From Sphingomonas glacialis (lineage in GTDB: Bacteria; Pseudomonadota; Alphaproteobacteria; Sphingomonadales; Sphingomonadaceae): a stretch of 64,000 nt of DNA. Positions within the stretch are counted from its first letter, which is position 1, and every line of letters begins with the position of its first letter. The stretch spans positions 1 through 64,000 of the forward strand of contig NZ_BNAQ01000008.1 in the NCBI RefSeq assembly GCF_014653575.1, written 5' to 3'. The notes beneath the pieces are model-generated. The model saw nothing but the letters and a program-made list of their open reading frames with translations. It searched no databases and was not told where the DNA came from. This document shows, piece by piece, positions 51,819 to 62,100 of this stretch. The position numbers and the translations under genes are program-made.

Positions 51819-54283
51819 GCGGCCACCAGCGAAGGCGTCGCGAGAGGGCGGATTTCGGCGAGATGCTGGTGGAGTTTGTAGTCGTCGCCCGCCGCGCGCT
51901 TCGCCCACGGGTCGTCCTGCATGAAGCGCTGCGAGAAATGGAAGCGGGCAGTCAGCGCCACGCGGCCTTCGACATCCTCGACGATCCGCGCCTTGATATA
52001 GTCGAGCCCGACGCGCTCGACCCACGGCGCGGTGCGATCGAGATAGCGCGCTTCCTCTCGGTAGAGCTGGATGAACGCTGCGCAGTGATCGAGCGCCTCT
52101 TGCTCGGTTGCGACCTTGCACAGGAAATCGGTGCCGCGCAGCTTGATCCCGCCATTGCCGCCAATCGACAGTTCGTACCCGCTGTCGACGCAGATCACGC
52201 CGAAATCCTTGATCGTTGCCTCGGCGCAATTGCGTGGACAGCCTGACACCGCGATCTTGAACTTGTGCGGCATGAAGCTGCCCCAGGTCATCTGTTCGGT
52301 CTTGATTCCGAGCCCGGTCGAATCCTGCGTGCCGAAGCGGCACCATTCGGAGCCGACGCACGTCTTCACGGTGCGCAACGCCTTCGCATAGGCGTGGCCG
52401 CTGACCATGCCGGCGGCGTTGAGATCGGCCCACACCGCGGGCAAATCCTCCTTCTTGATCCCGAAGATGTCGAGCCGCTGGCCGCCGGTCACCTTGACCA
52501 TGCGCGCCTCGTATTTCTCGGCTACATCGGCGATTGCACGCAGTTCCTTGGGGTTGGTGACCCCGCCCCACATCCGCGGGACGACCGAATATGTGCCGTC
52601 CTTCTGGATATTGGCATGCATTCGCTCGTTGACGAAACGCGACTGGTTGTCGTCGATGAACTCACCAGGCCATGCACATAGCAGATAGTAATTGAGCGCC
52701 GGGCGGCACGACGAGCAGCCGTCGGGCGTCATCCAGTGCAGCGCCTGCATCACCTCCGGGATCGCCTTGAGCTGCTTCTCGAGGATCAGGCGGCGGACGT
52801 CCTCATGCGTAAAGCTGGTGCATTTGCACACCGTCGGCGCTGTCCGCTCGCCGTTGAACGCCGCGCCGAGCGTGACCGCGAGCAGCCCTTCGACCAGATT
52901 GGTGCACGACCCGCACGAGGCCGAGGCCTTGGTGCAGGCGCGCACCGCGTCGAGCGTGCACGCGCCGCCCGCGATCGCGCCGACCACCCTGCCCTTGCTG
53001 ACGCCGTTGCAGCCGCAGATCTCGGCGTCGTCCGCCAAAGCCGCGACTGCCGCATTAGGGTTTGCCGATGCCGCTCCTCCGCTGGCGAACGCCTGGCCGA
53101 AGATCAAAGCGTCGCGGATCTCAGCGACGTCCTGCTGCTTCTTGAGCAGGTCGAAATACCAGTTGCCGTCCTGCGTATCGCCATAGAGCACCGCACCGAT
53201 GACGCGATCGTCCTTGACGACGACGCGCTTGTAGATGCCGCGCGCCGCATCGCGCATCACGATGTCCTCGCAGCCTTCGCCGCCCGAGAAGTCGCCCGCC
53301 GAGAAGACGTCAATCCCAGAGACCTTCAACTTGGTCGAGGTGACCGATCCGGTATAGCCCGAGGGCGTCGCGACGAGCCCGTCGGCGAGGCTGCGGCACA
53401 TCTCCCACAGCGGCGCGACGAGGCCATAGACGAGGCCGTTATGCTCGACGCACTCGCCGACCGCGAGCACGTTGGCGTCCGACGTGACGAGATGATCGTC
53501 GACATGGATCCCGCGCCCGATCGCCAAGCCAGCGGCGCGCGCGAGCTTGACGTTGGGGCGGATGCCGACCGCCATCACCACCAGCGCCGCGGGGATGTCG
53601 CGCCCGTCCTTGAGGCGGACCCCCTCAACTTTGCCCTGGCCGTAGATCTCGGCAGTGTCGGCGCCGGTCAGGATCGTCTGACCACGCGCCTCGAGCGCTT
53701 CCTTGAGCAGCCACCCGGCCGCTTCGTCGAGCTGGCGCTCCATCAGCGTCGGCATGATGTGGAGCACGGTCACCTTCATACCGCGCAGCGACAGACCGTG
53801 TGCCGCCTCAAGCCCGAGCAGTCCGCCGCCGATCACCACCGCATCTCCGCCAGCATCGGCCGCGCGCAGCATCGCGCCGACATCGTCCATGTCGCGGAAG
53901 GTGACGACGCCCTGCAAATCATGCCCCGGCACCGGGATGATGAACGGGTCCGAGCCGGTCGCGAGGATCAGCGTGTCGTAGCTCTCGACCCGGCCCGAGC
54001 GCGCGGTGACGGTCTGGATCTTGCGGTCGATCGCGACGACGGGGTCGCTCGCTACCAGCTCGATCGCATTGTCGGCATACCAGGCGAGATCGTTGATCAC
54101 GATGTCGTCGAACGACTTGTCCCCGGCGAGCAGCGGCGAGAGCATGATGCGGTTATAGTTCACGTGCGGCTCGGCGCCGAAGATCGTGATGCGATAGCGG
54201 TCGGCATCGCGCGCGAGGATTTCTTCGACGGCGCGGCAGCCCGCCATGCCGTTGCCGATGACGATGAGATGCGGTTTGGTCAT
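51815..54283 (-). CDS. nirB: NAD(P)H nitrite reductase large subunit
   Basis: An 822-residue siroheme enzyme reducing nitrite to ammonium. In order: FAD domain (LIVIGNGMAGCRAVEEIL), NAD domain (VVIGGGLLGLEAAHGL), two BFD-type [2Fe-2S] sites (CGCNGVSKG with CGSCTNLV; CKCTSFTHED with CSSCRPAL) and siroheme/[4Fe-4S] ligands TCVGSEWCRFGT and SGCPRNCAEA. ATG at 54283 overlaps the porin stop as ATGA. The frame is intact and of normal length. Confidence 0.95.
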   Translation of the reverse strand: MTKPHLIVIGNGMAGCRAVEEILARDADRYRITIFGAEPHVNYNRIMLSPLLAGDKSFDDIVINDLAWYADNAIELVASDPVVAIDRKIQTVTARSGRVESYDTLILATGSDPFIIPVPGHDLQGVVTFRDMDDVGAMLRAADAGGDAVVIGGGLLGLEAAHGLSLRGMKVTVLHIMPTLMERQLDEAAGWLLKEALEARGQTILTGADTAEIYGQGKVEGVRLKDGRDIPAALVVMAVGIRPNVKLARAAGLAIGRGIHVDDHLVTSDANVLAVGECVEHNGLVYGLVAPLWEMCRSLADGLVATPSGYTGSVTSTKLKVSGIDVFSAGDFSGGEGCEDIVMRDAARGIYKRVVVKDDRVIGAVLYGDTQDGNWYFDLLKKQQDVAEIRDALIFGQAFASGGAASANPNAAVAALADDAEICGCNGVSKGRVVGAIAGGACTLDAVRACTKASASCGSCTNLVEGLLAVTLGAAFNGERTAPTVCKCTSFTHEDVRRLILEKQLKAIPEVMQALHWMTPDGCSSCRPALNYYLLCAWPGEFIDDNQSRFVNERMHANIQKDGTYSVVPRMWGGVTNPKELRAIADVAEKYEARMVKVTGGQRLDIFGIKKEDLPAVWADLNAAGMVSGHAYAKALRTVKTCVGSEWCRFGTQDSTGLGIKTEQMTWGSFMPHKFKIAVSGCPRNCAEATIKDFGVICVDSGYELSIGGNGGIKLRGTDFLCKVATEQEALDHCAAFIQLYREEARYLDRTAPWVERVGLDYIKARIVEDVEGRVALTARFHFSQRFMQDDPWAKRAAGDDYKLHQHLAEIRPLATPSLVAA

Positions 54284-55497
54284 GAGAAAGCCCAATCCAG
54301 GGAGAGCCAGAGTTTCTTGGTGTCGGTCGCGTAGCGATCGGCGCGATAGTCGGCATATTTGAGGAGCGCGGTGTATCGGCCCTGCTTGACGCTGAGCTGC
54401 GCATCGACCTCATCGCCGTAATGTTGGCCGAGCCGGTTGCTGTCGAAGCGGTGATAGGCGGCGACCAGGGCGATCGCATCGAGCCCGGCGACCTTCTTCC
54501 AGCCATAGCCGACCGAGCCATAGGCATCGCGCAGGCCATTCGGCGGGGTGACGAGAAACTTGTCGGCCCAGCCGTTGAACTTGTGCAACGTGGCGAGCGG
54601 GGTCTGGAAGCTGGTGACCGCGACACCCCTGTCCGCGCCGAGCACCTCATACCCGCCGGTCAGCGTCAGCGCCCTGACGGCGATGCCGAGTTCGCCCGCA
54701 TAATAGTCCGCGTGATAGCGGTTGGGGTTGCGGTGATAGTCGCTTTGCGACGCGAAGCTCGCGAGGTAGGCCACCTTGAGCGTCTTGCTGAGCGGATAGG
54801 CCCCGGCGAAGCGCCCGCCATAGCTCTGGCTCGAATTGACGAACACTTGCCGCTGGTCCTGGTCGACCAGATAGGCAAAGCCCGTTAGCGTACCGAGGCT
54901 GGTCCTGTAGGCCAAGTTGACGAAGACATTGTCACCGCCGATCTCGCCCAGCCGCGCGGGACCGAAGCGATTGCCACCGTCGATCCCCCAGATAGTGCGG
55001 ACAGTGTTCGCATAGGTGACGTCGGCCTTGAGGTTCTTGATCGCCGACCATTCGACGCGCACCGCATCGAAGGTTTGTTCATTGTCGCGCCACGCGACCG
55101 CGCCGACGAAGCGCTGGTCGTCGAGGTTGATCGCCTGTCGCCCGATGGTGACGACGGTCTGCTTGAGCCCGCGATATTGCAGCTGCAGCCGGTTGAGCTC
55201 GATATTCTGCGGATCGGAGACGATCGGGTAAGCCGTCTTGCCATTGACCCCGCTATTGTACGCCGGGTTGATCGCGAGAGTCGCCTCGGATTCGGCGAGG
55301 AAGCTGAAATCGCTGAGCTTCGCCTCGAACCCGCTGCGGAGCCTGAGCGTGACAGCATCGGCGTCCTTCGCAAGCGGTGCCTGCTCGACATGTTCGTAGC
55401 GCAGCCGCGCATCGATCAACGGGGTGAAGGTGAGCGGGTCGGCGAGGGCTGGTGTCGCCACCAGCCCTCCCAATCCAAGGAGCGACAGCGCACGCAT
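54280..55497 (-). CDS. Outer-membrane porin (alginate-export-like) of the nitrate operon
   Basis: A 405-residue beta-barrel protein: signal peptide ending TPALA, then alternating strands such as RLRYEHVEQ, TVVTIGRQAINLDDQRFVGAV and LKADVTYANTVRT, ending in an aromatic strand KLWLSLDWAFS with terminal Phe-Ser. It resembles the alginate_exp family seen in sphingomonad nitrate operons. It likely lets nitrate cross the outer membrane. It overlaps narK by one base (TGATG) and nirB by four. Confidence 0.85.
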   Translation of the reverse strand: MRALSLLGLGGLVATPALADPLTFTPLIDARLRYEHVEQAPLAKDADAVTLRLRSGFEAKLSDFSFLAESEATLAINPAYNSGVNGKTAYPIVSDPQNIELNRLQLQYRGLKQTVVTIGRQAINLDDQRFVGAVAWRDNEQTFDAVRVEWSAIKNLKADVTYANTVRTIWGIDGGNRFGPARLGEIGGDNVFVNLAYRTSLGTLTGFAYLVDQDQRQVFVNSSQSYGGRFAGAYPLSKTLKVAYLASFASQSDYHRNPNRYHADYYAGELGIAVRALTLTGGYEVLGADRGVAVTSFQTPLATLHKFNGWADKFLVTPPNGLRDAYGSVGYGWKKVAGLDAIALVAAYHRFDSNRLGQHYGDEVDAQLSVKQGRYTALLKYADYRADRYATDTKKLWLSLDWAFS

Positions 55498-56780
55498 CAG
55501 ATCCGCGCTCCGTTTGCCGCGGTCCAGCTGCCGCGCCAGTGGCGCTTGACCTTAAGGATCCCGAGTAGAGCGACGACCGCGAGCCCGGCGAAGATCAGGA
55601 AGCCGGGCGAAGTGCTGCCGGTCCACTGCTTGGCAAAGCCGAGCGACGAAGCAAGGTAGAAGCCGCCGATCCCACCGCCGAAGCCGACGAGGCCGGTCAT
55701 CACGCCGATCTCGCCGCGGAAGCGCTGCGGCACGAGCTGGAATACCGCGCCGTTGCCGAAACCGAGCGTCGCCATCACCAGCAGGAACAGGCCGAGCGAG
55801 ACGGTCAGCGAGGCAGGCGCGGTGCTGATCGCCACCAGCACGAGCGCCGCCAGCAGATAGACCGCGGTCAGCGTGCTGATCCCGCCGATCCTGTCCGCCA
55901 CCGCGCCGCCGATCGGCCGCACCAGCGATCCCGCGAAGACGCACGCCGCGGTGCAATAGCCCGCCGTCACCGGGGTCAGCGCGAAACGGTCGGTGAAGTA
56001 GACCGGCAGACTGGCGGCAAGCCCGACGAAACCGCCGAAGGTGACGCCATAGAACAGCATGAACCACCAGGTGTCGGCTTCCTTGAGCACCGTCAGATAG
56101 GCGGCGAATGGCTTGGGCGCAGGCTGGCTCGGCGAATCCTTCGCCATCGCCATGTAGAGCATGAACACAATCGCAAGCGGGATAACCGCGAGCCCCAGCA
56201 CCGCGTTCCACCCGAAGGTCTTGGCGAGCATTGGCGCGAACAGCGAGGCGAGTACGGTGCCCGAATTGCCCATGCCGGCGATCCCCATCGCCTTGCCCTG
56301 ATGCTCGGCCGGATACCAGCGCGAGGCCAGCGGCAGCGCGACCGCGAAGCTCGCCCCCGCAAAACCGAGCACGACGCCGAGTGCGAGCGTGCCCGCAAAG
56401 CTGTTGACCCCGAACAGCCATCCGATCGACAGGCCGGCGATGACGATGATCTGCCCGATCGCGCCGGTCTTCTTCGGCCCGATCTTGTCGACCAGCAGCC
56501 CGTTGACGAGCCGCAGCACCGCACCCGCGAGCGTCGGCACGGCGACCATCAGCCCCTTCTCGGCGGGCGACAGCGCCAGTTCCTTGGCGATGATCGGCGC
56601 GAGCGGACCGAGCAGCACCCAGACCATGAAGGCGAGATCGAAATAGAGGAAGGCGGCGATCAGCGTCGGGCGGTGCCCGCTTTGCCAGAAGCCCGTCGCG
56701 CCCGCTGCGCTCGGCTTCGCCGTGGGTCGCGCGCCGGTCCCCACCAGCCCCGCGTCAAACTCCGTCTGCAGCTGCGTCAT
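55497..56780 (-). CDS. narK: NarK-type nitrate/nitrite transporter
   Basis: A 427-residue MFS protein of the nitrate porter family with about 12 helices. ALPLASRWYPAEHQGKAMGIAGMGNSGTVLA is the first nitrate signature; FGNGAVFQLVPQRFRGEIGVMTGLVGFGGGIGGF is the second. Start ATG 56780 (MTQLQTEFDAG). The longer open frame upstream would run through the leader terminator and is rejected. It is the first gene of the assimilation operon and follows the ANTAR-type leader. Confidence 0.93.
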   Translation of the reverse strand: MTQLQTEFDAGLVGTGARPTAKPSAAGATGFWQSGHRPTLIAAFLYFDLAFMVWVLLGPLAPIIAKELALSPAEKGLMVAVPTLAGAVLRLVNGLLVDKIGPKKTGAIGQIIVIAGLSIGWLFGVNSFAGTLALGVVLGFAGASFAVALPLASRWYPAEHQGKAMGIAGMGNSGTVLASLFAPMLAKTFGWNAVLGLAVIPLAIVFMLYMAMAKDSPSQPAPKPFAAYLTVLKEADTWWFMLFYGVTFGGFVGLAASLPVYFTDRFALTPVTAGYCTAACVFAGSLVRPIGGAVADRIGGISTLTAVYLLAALVLVAISTAPASLTVSLGLFLLVMATLGFGNGAVFQLVPQRFRGEIGVMTGLVGFGGGIGGFYLASSLGFAKQWTGSTSPGFLIFAGLAVVALLGILKVKRHWRGSWTAANGARI

Positions 56781-56807
56781 CGTCCCGATACCCCCTCGAG
56801 CAAACGC

Positions 56808-56849
56808 AAAAAAGCCGCCGCGGCGCTCGATCATTCGAGACGCGACGGC
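56808..56849 (-). terminator. Intrinsic terminator in the nitrate leader
   Basis: Minus-strand GCCGTCGCG (56849-56841) pairs with CGCGGCGGC (56822-56814), nine pairs with one G-U, capped by hairpin 2, and is followed by TTTTTT (56813-56808). It lies 28 bases before the narK ATG, the place for transcription attenuation. Confidence 0.85.
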
Positions 56850-56900
56850 GACTTTGCCAAATTGTTGGTGATGTCGAAGACGCTACCCCGTTGCAGCGTC
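56808..56900 (-). promoter_or_regulatory. Nitrate-operon leader RNA with two ANTAR-target hairpins
   Basis: On the minus strand hairpin 1 (56900-56879) has the 8-bp stem GACGCTGC/GTAGCGTC with one G-U pair and hexaloop AACGGG. Hairpin 2 (56839-56826) has stem CTCG/CGAG and hexaloop AATGAT, extendable by GCG/CGC around a bulged T. Both loops have A at position 1 and G at position 4, the signature bound by ANTAR proteins. Hairpin 2's extended stem competes for bases 56841-56843 with the terminator that follows. NasT, encoded about 1.2 kb upstream, should bind here and antiterminate when nitrate frees it from NasS. Confidence 0.85.
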
Positions 56901-56965
56901 TCGACGATGACCGAAAGCTGCATCGATTCGCGCCGCAACGCAACAATTTTCTGCCGCGCGGTAGA

Positions 56966-58180
56966 TTATGCTTCGAATCCGCCAAGATAGCCGGTGAGAT
57001 CGGCCGGATCGAAGCTCCGCGCATCGAAGAATCGGTCTGCACCGAGGATCAAGCGGCCTTGTGTAGTGCCGACCCCAAGCGATCCGGCGATCCCTCCCTC
57101 AAGCTTCGAGCTTGCCCCCGGCAGAGGCACGCCGAGCGGTCGCAGCGCGGCGCGGTAGACGTCGGGGCGAAAGACGCGCTGCGCAGCTTCGTAACCGGCC
57201 GGGTTCGGTGCCGCATGGCCCGCGATGCACATCTGTGCATAGAGCCACGCCGCCTGGCTGATCCACGGGAAATTGGCCGCCTCGCGATGCTGGAACATGA
57301 AATCGGGGACGTCGATCGGGTCGGCGCCTTGCGCAAACACGATGCGGTCCGAAATGGCGTGGCCGATCAGCGTAGCCGACCCATCGAGATAGTCCGGCCC
57401 CGCGAGGATAGCAGCAATCTCCTCGCGCCGCGCCGGATCGACGAAGGCCACGCCCGCGCGGTACAGCGCGCGCAGCAGGCGATGCGTGAGGTCGGGATCC
57501 TCCTCCATCCGCGCGGTGCGCATAGCCAGCACCTTTTCGACCCCGCGCAGCCAGATCTGCGACGTCACCGCGACGATCACGCCGACGCCGCGGTCGACCG
57601 CGACGCTGTTCCACGGCTCGCCGACGCAAATCCCGTCAATCTCGCCCGCGGCGAGCGCATCGGCGGCGAAGGGCGGCGCGACCGTGACGATCGATACGTC
57701 GCGATCTGGATCGATCCCGCAACCGATCAGCCAATAGCGCAGCATGTGATTGTGGCTCGAATAGCGGTGCACTACGCCGAAACGCAGCGGCGTGCCGCGC
57801 GCGCGCGCCGCCTGCGCGACGATAGCAAGCCGTGCCCCGATCGCCGCGACGTCGCCGGGCGCGCCCACCGCAGTGACCTGCGCTGCGAGATCGGGCCGCA
57901 GCGTGATCGCATTGCCGTTGAGCCCGAGCACGAACGGCACCGATAGCGGCGTCGCCGGCCGCCCCAGCCCCAGCGTCGTCGCGATCGCCAGCGGCGCGAG
58001 CAGGTGCGCGGCATCGCTATGGCCATAGAGCAACCGGTCGTTGACGGTCGCCCAGCTCATGTCGCGCACGAGCTCGAGCGCGATCCCCTCCGCCTCGGCG
58101 AACCCGAATTCGCGCGCGAGGATCGGCAAGGCGGCGTCGACCAGCGGCAGGAAACCGATGCGGAACGGCGTGGTCGTCAT
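56966..58180 (-). CDS. nasS: NasS-like nitrate sensor
   Basis: A 404-residue protein of the NrtA/CmpA substrate-binding family: RIGFLPLVDAALPILAREFG at the start, then VNDRLLYGHSDAAHLLAPLA and EPWNSVAVDRGVGV. It has no signal peptide, so it stays in the cytoplasm, as NasS does. Known NasS binds nitrate or nitrite and, without them, holds NasT inactive. The ATG overlaps the nasT stop by 4 bases. It is not part of an ABC transporter operon, which supports the sensor reading. Confidence 0.9.
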   Translation of the reverse strand: MTTTPFRIGFLPLVDAALPILAREFGFAEAEGIALELVRDMSWATVNDRLLYGHSDAAHLLAPLAIATTLGLGRPATPLSVPFVLGLNGNAITLRPDLAAQVTAVGAPGDVAAIGARLAIVAQAARARGTPLRFGVVHRYSSHNHMLRYWLIGCGIDPDRDVSIVTVAPPFAADALAAGEIDGICVGEPWNSVAVDRGVGVIVAVTSQIWLRGVEKVLAMRTARMEEDPDLTHRLLRALYRAGVAFVDPARREEIAAILAGPDYLDGSATLIGHAISDRIVFAQGADPIDVPDFMFQHREAANFPWISQAAWLYAQMCIAGHAAPNPAGYEAAQRVFRPDVYRAALRPLGVPLPGASSKLEGGIAGSLGVGTTQGRLILGADRFFDARSFDPADLTGYLGGFEA

Positions 58181-58755
58181 AGGTCCCCCATCAGCCGGTT
58201 GGCGGTGACGATCGCGTCGGCGACGTCGCCAATCCGCCGCCCGCTATCCATCGCCGCCTTGCGCAGCGCGGCATAGGCCGCGGGCTCGTCGATGCCGCGC
58301 TTCTTCATCAGCAGCGCCTTGGCCTCGTCGATCGCCTTGCGCTCGGCAAGCGCGCTGCGGGCTTCGTCCAGTTCGGTGCGCAGGCGGGAATACGCCCGGA
58401 AGCGGCGTATCGCGAGTTCGAGGATCGGCCGGATGCGCTCCTTCTTGAGCCCGTCGACGACATAGGCGGAAACACCCGCGTCGATCGCCGCCTCGATCCC
58501 CGCCACGTCGCTCTGATCGACGAACATCGCAACCGGCCGCGCCATCGCCTTCGACAAAGCGAACAGCTCCTCAAGTTCGTCGCGGTGCGGATTGGCGAGG
58601 TTGATCAGCACGACGTCGGGCGACAACGCCTCAAGCCGCGCGGCGATACCGCGGCGATCAACGAAAGTTGTGACGTCGTTCAGGCCCGCATCGCGCAGCC
58701 CTTCCTCGATCACGGCCGCGCGCGCGGCGCTCTCATCAACAATCGCAATCCGCAA
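58177..58755 (-). CDS. nasT: NasT-like ANTAR antiterminator
   Basis: A 192-residue protein: an atypical receiver domain (LRIAIVDESAARAAVIEEGL, VLINLANPHRDELEEL) followed by a coiled linker and the ANTAR domain (RSALAERKAIDEAKALLMKKR, then AAYAALRKAAMDSGRRIGDVA). ANTAR domains bind paired hexaloop hairpins in leader RNA, as found before narK. The start is taken as the TTG at 58755, after GGGGGAT, because the receiver begins there. An ATG 24 codons upstream (58827) gives an atypical basic extension but cannot be excluded. Confidence 0.9.
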   Translation of the reverse strand: MRIAIVDESAARAAVIEEGLRDAGLNDVTTFVDRRGIAARLEALSPDVVLINLANPHRDELEELFALSKAMARPVAMFVDQSDVAGIEAAIDAGVSAYVVDGLKKERIRPILELAIRRFRAYSRLRTELDEARSALAERKAIDEAKALLMKKRGIDEPAAYAALRKAAMDSGRRIGDVADAIVTANRLMGDL

Positions 58756-59184
58756 AAGCGTATCCCCCGCGACACCCTTAGACCGATGACCTGGGAGACC
58801 AAAGCTCATTGAGCGGTCGATCCGCAATCGTACTTAGCGCACTTATGACGACAGCGTCTGGGGCTGCGATTATCTCATGGGAGCAGCGATAGTGAGCGCC
58901 TTACCGACCGGCCGCGACGCGCACCCCGTTCGGCCGCTTCCGTCACCATCGCTCGTTCACCGAAGCTGACTTGAATGACTGGCTCTGGTCGACACCCGCC
59001 ACCCGTCGCCGATCGGCGAGAAATGGGACATTCCGGCCATGCCACGCGGTGCCGGCCTACGGCAGGTTCCGTCAGAACCGGACATTCCAAGCTTGGTCCA
59101 GTTGTAGCCGGATATAAGTAGAAGCTGGCCGGGCAGCCATGCTAATTCTTCGATCTCGGCCTCGTTTCACAGGATTTAACGAAC
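58756..59184. other. Divergent intergenic region nasT / YobI-like gene
   Basis: About 430 bases without a supportable gene. It should hold the nasST promoter (leftward) and the promoter of the YobI-like gene (rightward). I see no clear operator; the sequence AGGA at 59171-59174 is a modest ribosome site for the TTG at 59185. Confidence 0.45.
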
Positions 59185-62100
59185 TTGCGGCAACTCATCG
59201 CAGAGATCAGAACCTGGTTCAGCCGCTCGACAACGGCAGCCGACGCACCATCTCAGTTCGTCAACCTCGCGCCGACCGATATGGCGGACGAAGCCGGCGT
59301 CTATGCCAAGGCGCTGAAAGCCGCGATAAAAGATCCAAAGGTCTCGAACATCGCGCTGACCGGACCCTATGGGTCGGGCAAGAGCAGCATCATCCAATCG
59401 TTCCTGAAACAGAATGAAATCTCCGCGCTTCAGATCTCGCTCGCGGCATTTCTTCCCGAAGCGATCAAAGCCGGGGCGGATCAGGCCATCCCCGATCGCA
59501 AGGTGAGCAAGCAAGAGATCGAGAGGAGTATCCTCCAGCAGATGCTCTATGGGGCGGACGCGAACAAGCTTCCTTTCTCGCGTTTCAAGCGGATCCGGTC
59601 GCCCGGCCGACTGTCGGCCCTTCTCTCGCTCTACGCGCTGATCGGCGCGGCATCGGTCTGGCACCTGTTTCAGAAGCGCGTCGACATCCTCGACGGGGCA
59701 TATTTCCTTCCCCTCGCAAAAAGCAACTGGCCGCATTTTGTCTGGTTTGCGGTGGGGGCCTCCTTTGTCTGGGTACTCCTTCACCAGGTCTATAAGGCCA
59801 GTTTCGGGATATCGCTTAAGAGCATCTCGCTCAAGGATATCGAGATTACGCCAGCGGCAATCGCGCAGGAATCGATCCTGAACCGTCATCTCGACGAGAT
59901 TATCTATTTTTTCCAATCGACGAAATATGATCTCGTCATCATCGAGGATTTGGACAGATTTGACGATTCCGAGATCTTCGTAACGTTGCGAGAGATCAAC
60001 AAGCTTATTAATGAAAACGCCGGCGTGAAGCGCACGATACGCTTTCTCTATGCGCTGCGTGACGACATGTTCATCAACACTGATCGCACAAAATTCTTCG
60101 AATTCATCATCCCCGTCATTCCGATTATCAACAGCTCGAATTCGATCGACAAGATGCTGGAGCAGGGCAAGCGCCTAGCCCTGGATGATCGGCTCGACCG
60201 GCAGTTTCTGCGAGAGGTATCGCGCTATCTCAATGATTTGAGACTTATCCAGAACATCTTCAACGAATATGCGATCTACGCTGCGAACCTGGAAACCGAC
60301 GGTGGCAATGATCTGAATGCAACCAAGCTACTCGCCATCCTCATTTACAAGAATGTCTTTCCCAAGGAGTTCGAAGCGCTACACCGTGGCAAAGGCAATC
60401 TTGCTCGGATCCTCGACCGTCACGACGAATTCATTGTGAATGCCGAGGCGGACTACAAAGCCAGGATCGAGCGAATAGAAGGCGAAATAGACGTCGCGGA
60501 GCGGCAAATTCCATCCGACCTTCTGGAATTGCGCAGGATCTACGCGATGGCGGTGATCGAGAGAATCCCCGGACACTTGTCGCTCCTGACGATAAACGGG
60601 CAGAACTGGATCGAGATTTCATCGATCGCCAAGCTCGACATATTCGACCAGCTCATCAAAAGCTCAAATGTTTCCCTTCGATCGCAACAGGGGCATCAGG
60701 GTCAGGTCAATCTCTCGACGCTTGAAGCCGAAGTCGATCCTTCTCGGACCTACATACAGCGCAAAGAAGAGATCGAGCGCAGGGGTGCCGAATTCAGAAC
60801 TGCGGCCGCCAGAAAACTTCGCCTTCTGCGGACGAAGAGCGCTGGCCTGCGCGGCGCCAAATTCAATGAGATCATTCGGCTCGATACAGACGGGCTCGAC
60901 GCTCTTTTCAACGCCTTCGACGAAAGGAGTGACCTCGCGCGCTTCCTGATCCTTGAAGGCCATCTCGACGACACGTATTACCAATACACGTCGCTATTCC
61001 ATTCCGGCCGCCTTTCTCCGAACGACAACAAATATCTCATCAAGATTCGCGGCTTCATCACGCCGGAGCCCGGCTTCCCGATCGACAATCCTAAGGAGGT
61101 CATCGCCGCGATGCGCGACGAGGATTTCCGGCAAAGCTACGTGCTCAACGTCAAAATCATCGATTGCCTGCTCTCCGAGCCGCTGCTCTATGCCTCCCAC
61201 ATCGCCGAAATGTTCGGCTATCTGGAATCCGAATTCGACACGATCGATGATTTCTTCACGAGCTATTACGCTTTCGGCACGCAGGTGCCAAACTTCGTCG
61301 CCGGCATGGTCCGGTCATGGGCTGGCTTCATCCCCGCAATCCTCGTCAACCCTAAGCATCTGCCCCACCTCGCGCAGTTGATGGCGCATTTACCGCTCGC
61401 CACGCTCGAGGCGCTGCCGGAAAAATATGCCAAACTTCCAGAATTTCTCGCGGCGAATCTTGCCGAAATACTGGCGCTGGGTGTTGGCTTCGAACCATCA
61501 CGGCTGGAAGCCCTTGGCTTCGAGCTAGAAAGCCTGCGTAGCGTCGATGGCTTTCCCGGGATCGCGCGTTCCCTGTTCGAGGCGGGGCTTTACACGCTTA
61601 CGATCGACAATCTGGACTATGCCGTTCAGACCGTCCTGGGCGAGAGCGACACGCAGTCTCTGCATACGCGTCATTATACCACCATCTCCCACATCGCGAA
61701 TGACCCGCTTACCGCAAGGATCGAGCGTGAATTCGCGGGGCATCTGAAGCTCGTCCTGATAGGTCTGCCCGATAATCGTCAAGAGAGCACCGGCACTATC
61801 CTCGCCATCCTCGCGCGAAACGACGCCGATTTCGACGATCTGGTCGCCTTTCTCCGAACGCAGTCGGCAGTCATCCCCATTCTGGCAGCGGTGCCGGCGC
61901 GCTTCCATAGCCCGGCGTTTCAACTGGGCCGGATCGCACCGTCCTGGGAGAACGTCCAAGCCTTCCTTTCCGGCGAGGCATTCGATTCCGAGAGCCTCAC
62001 CACCTTTCTCAATATGGACGCGCCGCAAGCGGCGCTTTCGGCCGAACCCATGCCCGACGACGAAGGCGCGGCGCCGCTCCATCGTTTCCTGGTCGAGAAT

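Noticed and set aside
56781..56834. 18-codon N-terminal extension of NarK
   Set aside because: It would start within the attenuator hairpin and run through its T tract; the family start and GAGGGGG site fit the ATG at 56780.
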